Shown here piece by piece: positions 19,948-31,825 of a DNA stretch of 64,000 nucleotides. The translations under genes were made by a program, and so were the position numbers. Within the stretch, counting starts at the first letter, position 1. The number at the start of each line of letters is the position of its first letter. This DNA comes from Ascarosepion bandense (taxonomy: Eukaryota; Mollusca; Cephalopoda; Sepiida; Sepiidae): the NCBI GenBank assembly GCA_037127315.1, contig JBBBDQ010001294.1:2081001-2145000 (forward strand). The letters are read 5' to 3'. The notes beneath the pieces are model-generated. The model was given only the letters and a program-made list of their open reading frames with translations, searched no databases and was not told the DNA's origin.

Positions 19948-20035
19948 TAACTTTGATCATCTGTATATATATATATATATATAATTTTTTTACCAACAAA
20001 GATATATATATATATATATATATATATCTTCGTTA
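19905..20035. repeat. (TA)n array with spacers
   Basis: Three TA runs are separated by 'ATTTTTAACTTTGATCATCTG' (also present upstream of the first run) and 'CCAACAAAGA'. The last run is flanked by AACAAAGAT / ATCTTCGTT, so it can fold. Confidence 0.85.
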
Positions 20036-20339
20036 GAAAAAAACATTTTTTATTAATGTTTTATGCAATATGCTTAAAAAGAAAATGAGACAGCTCTGAC
20101 CTATATGTTCGTAAATTATTCAAGATAGTTTAAACTTAAAGCTGAAAAATATATTTATTGAAAAAAGTGTTCTGTAGTCGACGAGGAGATAGAATCGTTT
20201 AGATAAATTTCAAAAGAAAATCTGTCTGTAATATTGTAACAGTAGCGTATATAAAATGTTTTTCCTCAAAAGTCATTTCATGTTACACATATAGAAACCA
20301 CATATGATTCTTCTATATTACTTTTATCATTATGTATGT

Positions 20340-20830
20340 TGGTTTTAATTCTAATTGGAAATGCATATTTATTACAAAAATAACAATTGTAGCACAAGGC
20401 CTAAACGATAGTAGGATTTGGATGGTCAACAGTTAACAACCTCTTTAATCAAATTCACAACCCATTTATCCATTACAATTTTCTAATTCTCTACAAAAAC
20501 TCATCTATCTCCTTCAATCCGACACATACCAAAATAAGACATATTCACAGGCAACCTACACAAACACCCATGACATAAAAATGGTATAATGATCTTAATT
20601 TGGAATGTATATTTATTATTCAAAATGAACACTTTGGGCAAAAGTCCAAAGGGGAAGTGAGGAGAGTTTGGTTCAGATTTACTATTCTAAGCCTACCTTC
20701 ACGACACATACATCCATTAGAACTCATCCATCACCATTCAATCCAACATATACCACAATACCACACATTTACATTTCGTGCAATAATATAATATAAAAAT
20801 TTCATAATGTACAAAATGTAATTTTTGGAA
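20340..20830. repeat. Diverged tandem duplication, about 240 bp
   Basis: 'TTCTAATTGGAAATGCATAT' (20348) and 'TCTTAATTTGGAATGTATAT' (20593) start two similar units. Each ends with 'CCATTCAATCCAACATATAC' or a variant. No coding content seen. Confidence 0.6.
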
Positions 20831-20984
20831 TGTGTTAAATTTTACAAGATTATATAGAAATTTTAATGAGATGAAATGATGGAGGCGGGGATAAACTAAA
20901 AAACAAAACTAAAATATAACAAAAAGTTCAAACTAAAATATCCTATTTGTCTAAATTTCTGAGATGATGTAGTATTTACAGTGT

Positions 20985-21240
20985 TTACATTATTCGGATT
21001 ATTGTCTTCATTTTTGTTGCCATTTGTACGACGTTTCGGCCGTTGTACGCTCTGGCCTTCTTCGGGGGCTATGAATTACAATCACTGCATAGTAGTGCCT
21101 TTTCTGGTAGTCATTAAGTATCTTCCTCTAACCCTGTAAGTTACTTGTTCACTACTGCTGTAGCCTGGTATTGAACTCACAACTTTTTGGGTCAAGTCAC
21201 AGTAACTAACCAACATCTATATCCACTGGGCCAGGTGTCC
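20985..21240 (+). repeat. Repeat F, copy 1
   Basis: A dispersed repeat with 'ACGACGTTTCGGCCGTTGTA', 'GGCCTTCTTCGGGGGC' and 'TTTTTGGGTCAAGTCAC'. The same order of blocks is seen at 56340-56660. Class unknown. Confidence 0.65.
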
Positions 21241-21261
21241 TTAAGGACAAGAATAACTGAA

Positions 21262-21510
21262 TTTTGGGGACTTATTTACCTAATGTTCAGTAACACTTTT
21301 TTACAGGCTACAGCAGATGTTCCGCTCACTGTATTCTCAGCATAATTCTGCAGAACCACATTTCGGTTGCTACAAGTCTTTGAAGAGGTTGTCCAGCATT
21401 CGCTGCCATATTGAACGACAGATATCACATAGCAGCCTAGTACTCTCTTCTTTGTTTCCAGTGAAATTTTCTGGTCTCTCAATACTCTACTCAGCTTCTG
21501 CAGTTAAATA
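21262..21510 (-). mobile_element. LINE-R fragment
   Basis: On the minus strand 'MRDQKISLETKKRVLGCYV' and 'QYGSECWTTSS' are readable. This is the same region as 5240-5339. It has lost the downstream part. Confidence 0.7.
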
Positions 21511-22680
21511 ATTCAGCATATTCTCCGGGAACCAAGAGACAGTATACCAGATAGAAAATTAAGTACAGAAAAATACAAACGGTTTTAAGGGATGCACCTT
21601 TTAATGGATTTATTTAAGAGGACACATCGAGGCGATCTTAAAAGAACTAGAAATCCTATTAGGATTTATTACACTGGTCGACATTTTTCGACCAAAACGT
21701 TGGGCAATGTGAACTTGTTTCTGTGCTATTTTTTTTACGCTGAATATGAAAATCACATCACGTTTTCTCAGTACAGATAATTTCTATTTTGTCAATTGGT
21801 GGGCAGGATCATAAGTTACAGAGATGGCACCTTGTAGATAGCAGATGCAGAAAGAAAAATGTGTTCTAGACAAAGGAGTAAAAGAAATCGACAAAGGAGG
21901 GTTAAACTTTGATTGTAAAAAGACATATTATATGGACATTAGCAAAAAGGACAGCCCAAGGTGCAAGCTACAAACTGGAGACCTCAAAATTAAAAACTCA
22001 TTATTTTAAGAAGTAGTGATGCCCTGGCCCAAAAGGATGGCACAGGAAGTCCCATTCCTGGTAACAGAATTCTTCACCATGCCATAAGAACATGAAAACC
22101 TAGTCATGGCTGTAAGACAACTTCTGCGACCATATCAATCTTTACATTTGGCCACCTAACTCCGTAGAATGCAAACCGTTTGATATGTAGGGCGCAGTTG
22201 AGTGAGAGGCCAACAAAACTGTTTGTAACACCAAATATGAATTAAATGCCAGGACTATGGCAGCATTCACCAACTTAAACAAGAAGACTATTCAGAAGAG
22301 TTGCAGAAGATTCCGAAATCGTCTAGAGGCCGTGGCTGAAGCCAATGGTGATTTTTTCATAAATTTCCTCTTTATTATTGCAAGATATTTTTGTGTAATT
22401 TTGGTAAATATATTAGTTGAAATGAGATGTCAGTGTTATTTTTATTTTGACCTACTTTAAAAGACTGTATCTAGTTCAACAATGAAATAGTGAAACTAAG
22501 TTGCTAATCTAGTAGTATGCTTGACTTCATGCAGACAAGTTACCAAAGATGAAGGTGCATCAGAACAATTGACATGAAAATATTTGTAGGAAAGACAAGG
22601 GAAGTCACTCCACGTCAGCGAGAAAGTGAATGAACTCAAGATGCCAGGTCAGATTCGATAAGATTACAGAAAGTTAACCA
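21511..22680. other. No gene recognised
   Basis: Unique-looking AT-rich DNA. Short frames (62-67 codons) without domains. Confidence 0.4.
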
Positions 22681-22689
22681 TCTGGAAAA

Positions 22690-23135
22690 AGTTACACCAA
22701 AATCCAAAGCTTCGTTGGAGTGTAGAAAAATTTCTTCAAAAAGGCTAAGTAAGGTATTGAGAAACAATAAATTTCATTGGAAACAAATACAAGATTTCTT
22801 AATTGCTATGTAACACCAATCCTCTTATATGGCTGAAAATATTGGAAAATTTCCTCACAGATGAAGAGAAGACTTGAGTCATCAGAGAAGTGGTTCTACA
22901 AATGGATGCTAAGAATCGAGCAACGAGGAAATTTTAAGTAAAATGAAAACAAAAAGCCTTAGACTTAAAATTAAAATAGGCCAGCTGACATTTCTAAGAC
23001 TCGTAATGAGAAAAGAGTACTTTGACCGTCACAAGGCATACGGAAAACAAAAAGGACAAAGGAAAACAGCGAGTAACTTACCTAGTGAGCTTGTGTAAAC
23101 GGATGAGAAAAGAGTGGCTGGAAGACAGCAAAAAT
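22690..23135 (+). mobile_element. LINE-R fragment, old
   Basis: The series 'TTGAGAAACAATAAATTTCA', 'AAGTGGTTCTACAAATGGAT' and 'CAGCTGACATTTCTAAGACT' follows LINE-R order with many indels. No frame survives. Confidence 0.65.
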
Positions 23136-23147
23136 GACAAATATGGT

Positions 23148-23255
23148 TTACAGTCGTGTTTGGCAACCTTTTAAGCAACTGCACGCCAAGAAGCAAATAT
23201 AAATATCACGGTACACTTAGCAAACTTTAAAATCTTATGAAATAAAACCATAGTT
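23148..23255 (+). mobile_element. hAT-like terminal region fragment
   Basis: 'GTGTTTGGCAACCTTTTAAG' and 'ATATCACGGTACACTTAGC' match the 5' end of the hAT-like element at 53610. No matching 3' end is seen nearby. Confidence 0.5.
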
Positions 23256-23269
23256 TTTTGTTTTTTGTT

Positions 23270-23945
23270 TTGTCACTGTGTCGGGCTAGGAAGTTTTTCT
23301 CGTCTGAGTCCATCTTGCACATATACAAATCAACTATCTGCCCATCCATTGAATACTATTGACATATCTGCTTAGGTGCCTTGCTATTTATTTCGGGGTT
23401 CTCGACAGGATTCAGAAGAGAATCTGCAATGTAATCGATCCCGACCTGGGAGCTCGACTCCAGCCACTTTCTCACCGACGGTATGTGGCTCCCCTCTGTC
23501 TATTCTACAAATATTTTCATGGCTCCGACAAGCTTAGCTTCCGGTGTCCCCTCTACAAAAATTTACTGGAGCAACCAGACTGGCACAAGGTCGCACCTTT
23601 TTACAGTCAAAACAACTAAATGCAGTCGCCACTTCTACTCTTTAGCATCTTTTCTTGCACTTCCTACCTGTGGAACTCCCTTCCGTATACATGCTTCCCT
23701 GATAACTACAATCTCCAAGAGTTTAAATGCAACGTAAATAGCTATCTTTTATCTCCTTGGATCCCATGCTTCTCTTATCCTTTCCCCAACACCCCCTGTA
23801 TCTTTTTCTTCTCCCTTTTTCACTCTACTCTCATGCAACTCTCTTCACACCAGTATTCCCATCCTTCTCTTGCCCATTCTCTGACAACCCCTGTCACCAT
23901 TTTCTTCGCTCTCCTCCTGTGCGTTAGTTTACTCGTTTCACGATA
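23270..23945 (+). mobile_element. LINE-J truncated copy
   Basis: The C-terminal part of the protein is spread over frames: 'GVLDRIQKRICNVIDPDLG', 'RRYVAPLCLFYKYFHG' and 'LWNSLPYTCFPDNYNLQEF'. It ends before the family 3' block. Frameshifts are present. Confidence 0.8.
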
Positions 23946-24099
23946 TATCAACTTTATATAAGTCAATTAATGCTATAATTGAATTTTCTTGAGAACTTTG
24001 AAGTAATAAAAATAGGATATATTTCATTCTGCTTTCAGAATTGAATACATGATAGTTGAATAGTTGATAATTTTATATTGAATCAATAGCTAATCCACT

Positions 24100-24845
24100 G
24101 CTAGGAAGATTGGGTCACTGTGTCGAGCCAAGAATTTTTTTCCACCTGAATCCATCTTGCGCATCTCCAAATCACCCATTCGACCGTGCATAGAATATTG
24201 TTGTCATATCTGTTCATCTCAAGTTTTTCGACGTTTTTACATTTTCGAAGTTTTTCGATCTCTTGTAGATCGGACAAAACCTGGCCGCTCGACTCCAGCC
24301 ACTTTCTCACCCGCGGGATGTAGCTTCCCTCTGTCTCTTCTACAAATATTTTCATGGCTTCTGTTCCGACGAACTTAGATCACTGGTGCCTCTTACACAA
24401 GAATTTACTCGAGCAACCAGACTGGTCACAAGGTTTCACCCTTTTACAGTTACATCTGCCAAATGTAGCCGACAGTTCTACTCCCTCAGTTTCTTTTCTC
24501 GCACTTCCTGCCTGTGGAACGTCCTTCTATATACTTGCTTTAATGACAGCTACAACCTCCAAGAATTTAAATTCAATGTCAATTCTGTTCTCTCATCCAC
24601 TTGACTCCAGTCCTTTCTACTTCACCTCGTGTATCTTGTTCTTTTCCTTTTCACTCTATCTTCGCAACTGTCATCACACCTGTATTCCCAAGCTTCTCTT
24701 GCTCTCTCTTTCTGACACATCCTGAAACTGGCTCGTCTTTCTGTTTGCTCTCCTCCTGCTGAAAACTTTTACTCTCTTATGTAGCCCCCTGCGCATCAGT
24801 GGCGGTGCCGCCTTGCTTTGGGTGAAACGATTTAAAACGTTTATA
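24100..24845 (+). mobile_element. LINE-J truncated copy
   Basis: A second copy follows in the same orientation: 'CCATTCGACCGTGCATAG', 'TRATRLVTRFHPFTV' and 'YTCFNDSYNLQEFKF'. It ends with the conserved block 'CCCCCTGCGCATCAGTGGCG', 'TTGGGTGAAACGATTTAAA'. A piece of the central region is scrambled around 24215-24275. Confidence 0.8.
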
Positions 24846-24954
24846 TACATTTTTGTATTGTCATAATTACTGGAGGAGGTGATATATGTGTTCTATTTTT
24901 TTTTAAGTTACATTTTGTAATAAAGTTTGATTTAAGAAATTGTAGGGTATATGG

Positions 24955-25250
24955 ATTAATGCGATGAAAGTTCACGTTGGTTATTTGGTTGATTTTATTT
25001 AGCGGCATATCAACCCCTATGGATCATTTAATGCCGAAATCAAAACTTGAACACAATTGTATTCCGTCAACGATAGGCAAAATATATTGCTGGTCGTTTT
25101 TTAAATGTATTACCGGTATTTTTTACTATAAAAAAGTATTTATATATTTTCGTAGCGTTTTTATTTGGAGGCTCACTATATAACCATAGTTGAAATCCTG
25201 ACAGTTGCTACCACCCAATGTCAGAGAACAACGGCAATTGAAACAGTCTT
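24955..25250 (+). repeat. Repeat D, old partial copy
   Basis: 'GGCATATCAACCCCTATGGA', 'CATTTAATGCCGAAATC' and, at the end, 'GCTACCACCCAATGTCAGAG' follow the order of repeat D at 50353-50937. The middle is shortened. Confidence 0.55.
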
Positions 25251-25254
25251 TCAA

Positions 25255-25400
25255 GGGGATGTTTTTCCGATCACTCCACTCTTGATCTGTTCAAATTTTA
25301 GAGTTAATCGTTATCTTTCTCTCCTATCCATATAAGCTACGCAATAATGTAACCCCCTACCTCGAGTGGCTCTTTGTACAAAGTGAACTATACTGTAAAA
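25255..25400 (+). mobile_element. LINE-K 3' end fragment
   Basis: 'TTTTTCCGATCACTCCACTC' with 'GTTCAAATTTTAGAG' matches the C-terminal end of LINE-K (49530-49800: 'RCFLDHYNLKLFKSRAKRYL'), a LINE related to LINE-J. It is followed by a degenerate 'TGTAACCCCCTACCTCGAGT' end block. Confidence 0.55.
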
Positions 25401-26880
25401 AAAGTAATATCAGTTCTCCTATCTAGCAGTGAATGGTTGACAATCTCCTCACAGATGAAGATTAAACATGTGGTTCTACAGAAGGATGATGAGCATAACA
25501 AGGATTTAATATGTGAACAACGACAAGGTTCTAGAAACAAAAAGGTCATTTATACTTAACATAAGAAAGAGAGAGTTGACATTTCTACAACGCATAATGA
25601 GGAAAGAAGAGTTGGAAAATTGTATACTCCCAAGATTGAAGGCAAGAGAGAGAGAGAGAGAGAGAGGAAAACAATCTAAAGGCTACCTTGCGAACTTGTG
25701 TAAATGAATGGCAGAACAAGAATTAGAAAAGATAACAAAGAGACAACATTTATTAAGGGGTAGAAAGGAAAGGCAATTGCACAAAGCCATGATCACTAAT
25801 ATCCTGAAGAGACGTGGCAATAATGAGGAAATAGGCTTTTTTTACACTCAAAACAACAAATTAAAGACAAAAAGGACAGCGGAAAACAATGCATTACCTA
25901 TCTAGAAAGTTTGAGTAAATAGATGGCGGAACAAGATTTAGGAGAGATAACCAAAGGACAAAATAACTGAATTCATTACATTTACGTACATGCTAATACC
26001 CTTGAGAATAGTATGAATCCATCTCTTCTACTCCCACTAAGGGAAAAATAGCAGGACAGACTGGGTTCCTTGGGTGGCAACCGGTCTAGGAGAAGGAAAC
26101 TCTGAATTCACAACTAGCTTGGAGAGGGTTATATAGCTTTGGGTGGCAACCAGTCTACCGCGAGAAGATCTCCAAGTGCTCTATTTCAATATGCCTTGAG
26201 CCAGCATGGAAAAGTAGGCTAAAAATGTTAGCATGAGAATATCATGCAACAATGTGGAGTAAGTGACTGATGATGATGATGATGATGATGTAGCAAAGTT
26301 TAGGAGAGATAACAAAAAGACAACATTTATTAGGAGCTACAGCAGAAAAGAAAGTGTGGAGAGCCATGCTCACCAATGTCTCAAAAGCGCAGGATACATA
26401 GGAGAGGAAGAAAGAGCTTAAGTAAATGGACAGCAGAAAAGTGTTTAGGCGAGATAAAAAAGACAAAGTTTATTATGAGCTACAAAGGAGAAGAAATTGT
26501 GGAGAGCCATGACCGACAAAGCCCTGAAGTAATGCGGCACATAGAAGAACATATAACCAGAGTGATGATCATTTTTCTTTTATTACCCAATATTGAAAGC
26601 AAAAGAGACAGCGAAAAACAATATTTTTCCAATAAAGCTTGAGTAAATGGATGGCGGTACAAAAAGGGAGATAACAAAATGACAAAATTTATTAAGAGCT
26701 ACAAAGAACAGGACATTGTGGAGAGCCATTATCGCCAACATCCTGACAGGACATGGTACATAGAAGAAGAATGAACTTAAGTAAATGGGTGGTAGAGCAA
26801 GGTTTAAAAGAGATAAAAAAATATTAAGAGCTACAAAGGACAGCAAATTGTGGAAAGCCATGACCGCCAACAGTGCATTT
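25400..26880 (+). mobile_element. LINE-R with about six tandem 3'-end units
   Basis: After an ordinary LINE-R piece (25400-25690) the 3' terminal unit is repeated. Each unit has 'AGAGATAACAAAAAGACAAC' or a variant, then 'GGAGAGCCATGACCG', 'CCTGA' and a 'CACATAGAAGAA' tail. The first block begins near 25730, 25945, 26305, 26450, 26670 and 26810. Adjacent units are about 140-145 bp apart where nothing is inserted. A SINE-A piece (26050-26240) separates units 2 and 3. The same tandem structure occurs at 45080-45660. Confidence 0.75.
26050..26240 (+). mobile_element. SINE-A fragment with (ATG)n tail
   Basis: 'AATAGCAGGACAGACTGGG', 'GGGTGGCAACCAGTCTACCG' and a decayed tail followed by 'GACTGATGATGATG'. 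It splits the LINE-R tandem array. Confidence 0.65.
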
Positions 26881-26884
26881 TTTT

Positions 26885-27330
26885 TACTCGGTACCGCCGC
26901 GCAGGGGGTTACATAAGAAAGTAAAAGATTACACAGGACAAGAGTGAAGAGAAAGACGAACCAGTTCCAGGGGGTGTCAGAGAAAGGGCAAGAGAAGGAT
27001 GGGAACACAGATGTGAAAACAGTTGTGAAGGTAGAGAGAAAGGAAAAAGAACAAGATACACGAGGTGATGTAGAAAGGACTGGATAAGAGACATGTATTG
27101 ACATTGCATTAAAATTCCTAGAGGTTGTAGCCGCCAGGAATGCAAGTATACAGAAAGGAGTTCCACAGGTGGGAATTGCGAGAAAAAAAGCTGATGGAGT
27201 AGAATTGTCGGTTTCATTTGTTTGTAAAAGGATGGGACCTTGTTGCCAGTCTTGGTTGCACGAGTAAATTCTTGTGTAGGAGGCACCAGTGACCTAAGTT
27301 CGTCGGAGCACAAGCCATGAAAATTTTCAT
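26885..27330 (-). mobile_element. LINE-J 3' fragment
   Basis: On the minus strand 'CSDELRSLVPPTQEFTRAT' (27313-) leads into the frame-broken C-terminus and 3' block (plus 'CGGTACCGCCGCGCAGGGGG'). It abuts LINE-R on both sides (26880 and 27335). Confidence 0.8.
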
Positions 27331-27334
27331 TTAA

Positions 27335-27775
27335 AATAAAGAAAAGAGTATGAACTATTACATAATATTAGGCCTCCATATGGCAATGAATACTGGATAA
27401 TCTTCTCATAGAGGAAGAAACTTGAAGCAACAAAAATGTGGTTTTACAGAAGGATGTGAAGAAGAGCATGGGCCAAACATGTGAACAGCGACGAAGTTTT
27501 AGAGAAAACGAACGCAAAAAAGTTTCTTATATTTCCAGAGTATGTAACGAGGGAAGCGGTTTGGAAAATTTGTTGCTCACAGAACAGATTTTTAGGCAAA
27601 GGGGACAGAGGAAAACAATGCATTACCTACATAGCGAGCTTGAGTAAACGAATGACAGAACAAGTTTAGTCAAGATAACAAAATACAACATTTATTTAGA
27701 ACTCTGAAGGACAAGAAATTGTGAAAAATCATAATCGCCAACGTCCTGAAAGAAGACAGCATATAGAAAAATAAT
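27335..27775 (+). mobile_element. LINE-R 3' fragment
   Basis: 'AATGTGGTTTTACAGAAGGA', 'GACAGAGGAAAACAATGCAT' and the terminal 'AACGTCCTGAAAGAAGACAG' with 'CATATAGAAAAATAA'. Frames are broken. It may continue the copy at 25400-26880 across the LINE-J insert. Confidence 0.7.
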
Positions 27776-28044
27776 TTTTTCTCGGTTTTATTTATATATC
27801 AATTTCTTTTACGTTTTTCGTATTTCACATTATTTTAGCACTAGTTTGGTAAGAACAGGTAATAGGCTGTATCATAACCTCAGGGAATTTCCAGATTATA
27901 GCACTTTTAATGGCTATTCATCAGAGTGAATTATCTTCATTTTTTATAAAACAACAATTTCTAGATCAAAACTGTGATTTTAAGGGTTACATTGAGTATG
28001 TTAATTCCAAGTCTTTTTTATATTATTTATATTCTATTCATTAA

Positions 28045-28600
28045 ATTCCGTGATGTTTCACTGATTTATTTCTCGGGGATTTTTCAATACTTGTTTGCCA
28101 GACTCCTTTTTTTATTGTTCTTATTAAATTTTTAAAGTTTTATAAGATTTTGTGATAATTTTTTAATAATGAAATTAGCTGAATTGCTCTCAAGTCTTTT
28201 AAGGAGTTTAAGGTAATAAATGCCTAATTCTTGCGTTCATGCATTTCTTCAGTTTTGTTGATTCCTTCTGGCTTTTCGTTTTGCATTATATATTATATAT
28301 GGAGGAGTGGACTATTTTAAAAGATATCTTCTATGTAAATCTTTCATGATGTTTCATCGATGTATTTTTCACAATCGTTTTGCTAGTCTGATGTAAAGTT
28401 GGATTTTTTATTAGATTTTAATTGTTCTAGATTTTTTTGTGATAATTTTATAGTGAGATTATCTAATTTGTTTTCAAGTTTACTTGTTAAAGAGTTTGTA
28501 GATAATAAATACATAGTTCATGTGTTTATACATTATTTTTCTTTTTGGTTTTGTTCATTTTATACGATTTTCGTTTGCCGTTATATATTATATATGGGGT
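28045..28600. repeat. Diverged tandem duplication, about 300-bp period
   Basis: Unit 1 (28045-28305) and unit 2 (28346-28600) share the order 'GTGATGTTTCA(C/T)', 'TTTGTGATAATTTT', 'AGGAGTTTAAGGTAATAAAT' or 'AGAGTTTGTAGATAATAAAT', and 'TTATATATTATATATGG'. No coding content seen. Confidence 0.7.
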
Positions 28601-28972
28601 AGTGGATGATTTTAACAGATCTCTTCAACGTACGCCTCTTCGTCAAGTAAATAATCGAGGCTGCATATTATAAGAACTCTTACGTAGGAAAAATTCCAAA
28701 GTTTATTTTTTGTTGTGAGTAAAAGGGCATGAGGTTGTTTTTGTTTGTTGAGTGGTTGTTAATTTTAAACGGTATCTGTTTGAATGAACAGAATAACTCT
28801 TATATACTACCACTGTTCCGGGACTTGATGAACAACGATAACGATTGTCTTGAAATATAACAACAAACAAGAACACGTATATATAAAAATATAAACATAT
28901 TTTTATTCTACGTCGGTAATGGATGAGAGGGCAGCCAGAGAGAAAAGTCGTTAGCCAGCGGGAGTTTTTACT

Positions 28973-28973
<1 letters not shown>

Positions 28974-29025
<52 letters not shown>

Positions 29026-29040
29026 TCTCTGTGTGTGTAT
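28974..29040. repeat. (CT)n microsatellite
   Basis: A CT run broken by one G and ending in a short TG run. Confidence 0.95.
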
Positions 29041-29484
29041 GTTTTGACTTCTCATTCTGTTTTCGGCTCCTATAACCCAAAACTCACATGAACCTTGCCT
29101 CTTTGTCTGTCGCTTAATTTACCTCACTCATATCTTTGCCGGCTATTGTCAAGTCTTTGTTGCTTTCTGTTTTCTGCCTTTGATTTCAGTCATATCTTTC
29201 TCGGCCATTGCATGTTTTTTCTGCCTTTGATGTCAATCATATTTTTGCCGGGTCATGGTAATATATTACATATCTAGAAAAGATCAGATGTTATTTACTT
29301 TTTTGTGAATTCAACTGTAAGTTCAAATTTGTTTAGTTTATTCATGAGATATAATAGTTTAATACTGGTTTCTATAATATGTTATTGTTTAATCCGAAAT
29401 CCAGTGTGAAATGTACATGCGTGTTTATGCGTGCATGTTTCTATGTGCCTGCATCTGATGGTCGCTCCTTGTGCTGTAAAGGAT

Positions 29485-29770
29485 TGCGTGGTCCAATGAT
29501 GACATTAGGAGTTCTAAACTCCTGGTAGGGCTACCCTTGGCGGCAAGGTCGAAATCGAGGACCAACGCTAAACGCGATCAACCCCAAAGCGCCCAAATGT
29601 GGAACAAGCGGATGTTGATTACAACAGATCTCAACGATTGAACCAGCGGATGAAGAGGGCTACGCATGACGGACATGCTACAGAAGGCACCACTCGTAGT
29701 TATAATACAGTCGGCGCCCGTCCGTTGAAGTTTCATAACTAGATTTTGTGTGTCTCATTCCATATCTACC
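29485..29770. repeat. GC-richer unclassified segment
   Basis: This stands out from the AT-rich flanks ('CCTTGGCGGCAAGGTCGAAA', 'GCCCAAATGTGGAACAAGCG', 'AGTCGGCGCCCGTCCGTTGA'). It resembles a dispersed repeat or an exon-like island. I could not assign it. No long frame. Confidence 0.35.
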
Positions 29771-31020
29771 ACAGAGGAAGGTCATGAAATTATCTGTGTG
29801 GCTCACTTCCTAGCAAGTTGAGGTCCACCTTAAACAAATTCACGCCATCGGCATTTTCTTCTACTCTGATGTCCTTTCACCTCCAACCAACTCTTGCAAA
29901 GAGTGATAGGTTTCTCCTCCTGAAATTGCACATTGGCTGCAAATTTAGTCATCAGCAGCGCCATCATAAAGAAGAGACCAGCAAAGAAATTAAATTCTTG
30001 GAAACGAGATAAAGCTGGCGACGATAGTAGTAATGCGTCATCTATATAGCGGAAGTATTTAATATTTTGGATTAGTACATTTTGAAGAGGACTGGATTTT
30101 AAGAATTTATTTTACAAATTCATAGAATATAAAATACTCACGTCCTGAAGGGACACGGCACATAGAAGAAAAAGGTATATTTTGCAAAGGGTAAGACTGG
30201 TTCGAAAAGACATTGAACCGTCAATAGCAGCACATTTCTTTCGCATTTACATTTAAATCAGAGACCAAAGACTGGAAAAAAAGCCATTCTTTTGCCAGAT
30301 AAGGTACAATAGCAGGTCTTATTAGCTACGGTAGATTGCTGAGTAATTTATAAGATTTCTTTATAAAGTGTTAAAAATAGACTGAAATTTATAAGCGCAT
30401 AAACAATTGGTTTGCAGAGGATTTGTTTACTTGCATTTATTGTACGGGAACAGAAGAATTTGACAACAGCTGGCTCCATCATTATGATGACAAGCTTTCC
30501 CAACTTGATAGAGCGTATCAACCAATTCTTAAACAAATGTTTCTGCCTCGTTTAAATGGGAGATAATTGAATTTCTAAGCTATAAAGAAATAAAGAAGAC
30601 AGTTTCATTAAATCGATGTCATTACTTGTTTAATTGTTGCTAGAAACAACACTTCTGTGTACATTACAAAGATTTTATAACACATTCTGATGTCACAATA
30701 AAACAATGGAGAAAGAAAAAATAAGTAGAACATAGGGTGGGGGTACAAACAAGTTCGGTTATGCTGTTGTTAGATTCTTGCAGAGTCTGGTTTCGGAAAT
30801 GATCAGTGTCGGCTCTTTTGATCAGCGTTTTTCTTCGAGTTGTCGACAAATTACTTCCATTGGGGATAGCAGAAGAAAAAAAAAATTGATTCCTCACCTT
30901 CAACTCCCGATCCCCGCTTAAAAAAGAAAAAAAATCCGAGTACGAAGAGTGATGTATGAGAGAAGACAACGGATTGCAGGCCGTGAGGTTGTTTGTACGG
31001 GTGGGTTTGTACGAACGCAC
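29771..31020. other. No gene recognised; a short LINE-R tail near 30140
   Basis: 'CTCACGTCCTGAAGGGACAC' plus 'GGCACATAGAAGAAAAAGG' at 30138-30178 is a bare LINE-R 3' end. The rest holds no recognised feature. Confidence 0.5.
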
Positions 31021-31035
31021 TACTGATTTTTTATA

Positions 31036-31039
31036 TATA

Positions 31040-31092
<53 letters not shown>

Positions 31093-31132
31093 TGTGTGTG
31101 TGTGTGTGTGTGTGTGTACGGGTACGTGTGTT
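31036..31132. repeat. (TG)n microsatellite with a CG interruption
   Basis: A long TG tract interrupted by 'GCGCG'. Confidence 0.95.
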
Positions 31133-31279
31133 TGTGCACACCGCGGACATAATTACGATGCTTGCATTGTTTTCGAAGGAAACGTTTGTTTTTAACGTGC
31201 TTGTTTCTTTCGAAGTGTGCATATATATTTTTATCCCTTTTTTAAGCGAAGTGCACAGAAAACAGTTTCATATTCGCGA

Positions 31280-31281
<2 letters not shown>

Positions 31282-31310
<29 letters not shown>

Positions 31311-31320
31311 CATGCGTATA
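31282..31320. repeat. (CATA)n microsatellite
   Basis: About nine CATA units. Confidence 0.95.
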
Positions 31321-31539
31321 TATTCGCAGTGACGATACACGTTAAACGTTGCCATAATAGTTCAATATACAGATGTCAAAAAATGGAAAATAAATATGGG
31401 TATTCGTACGTAACTTTTTATACATTTCGAAAACAAACGAAGTTATTTCGTTACGATTGATTATAGAAGCAGCGTATTGGGTTCAAATTCCGGTTGTGGT
31501 TGTTTGGGTTTACTTGGAAAATGGCAGAAACTTGTAAAA

Positions 31540-31680
31540 GGGAAATACACACATTTAAAAAAAATATTATTCAAGTGGTAAAATAATGCTCAATGTAGTA
31601 TTGTCCTTCGTCCGTGGCATGACTCATTTTAGGGCATTACGCCATCTTCAAGTATAAAATGTTACGTCATTAAAATATTA
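31540..31680 (+). repeat. Penelope-associated terminal repeat (candidate)
   Basis: 'AATAATGCTCAATGTAGTAT' and 'GGCATGACTCATTTTAGGGC' followed by 'ATTACGCCATCTTCAAG'. On the minus strand the last block looks like a decayed hammerhead core (TTGAAGA, GGCGTAATGCC, TAAA, GAGTC). Related copies lie at 17.6 and 60.2 kb. Confidence 0.5.
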
Positions 31681-31776
31681 ATAAACATATTTGATTGGGT
31701 GCATAGCTATATAATATACTGGGATTACAGATTTTTATTTTAAATTTTAAATTTATATTTTGAATTTTAAATAACC

Positions 31777-31822
<46 letters not shown>
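31777..31822. repeat. (TA)n microsatellite
   Basis: It adjoins the hammerhead end of the minus-strand SINE-HH. Confidence 0.95.

Positions 31823-31825
<3 letters not shown>

Noticed and set aside
26258..26290. CTGATGA followed by more GATGAT
   Set aside because: It is part of an (ATG)n run; no GAAA or helices follow, so not a hammerhead.
26583..27104. Minus-strand frame of 173 codons
   Set aside because: It crosses the boundary of LINE-R (antisense) and LINE-J (wrong frame), so it is not one gene.
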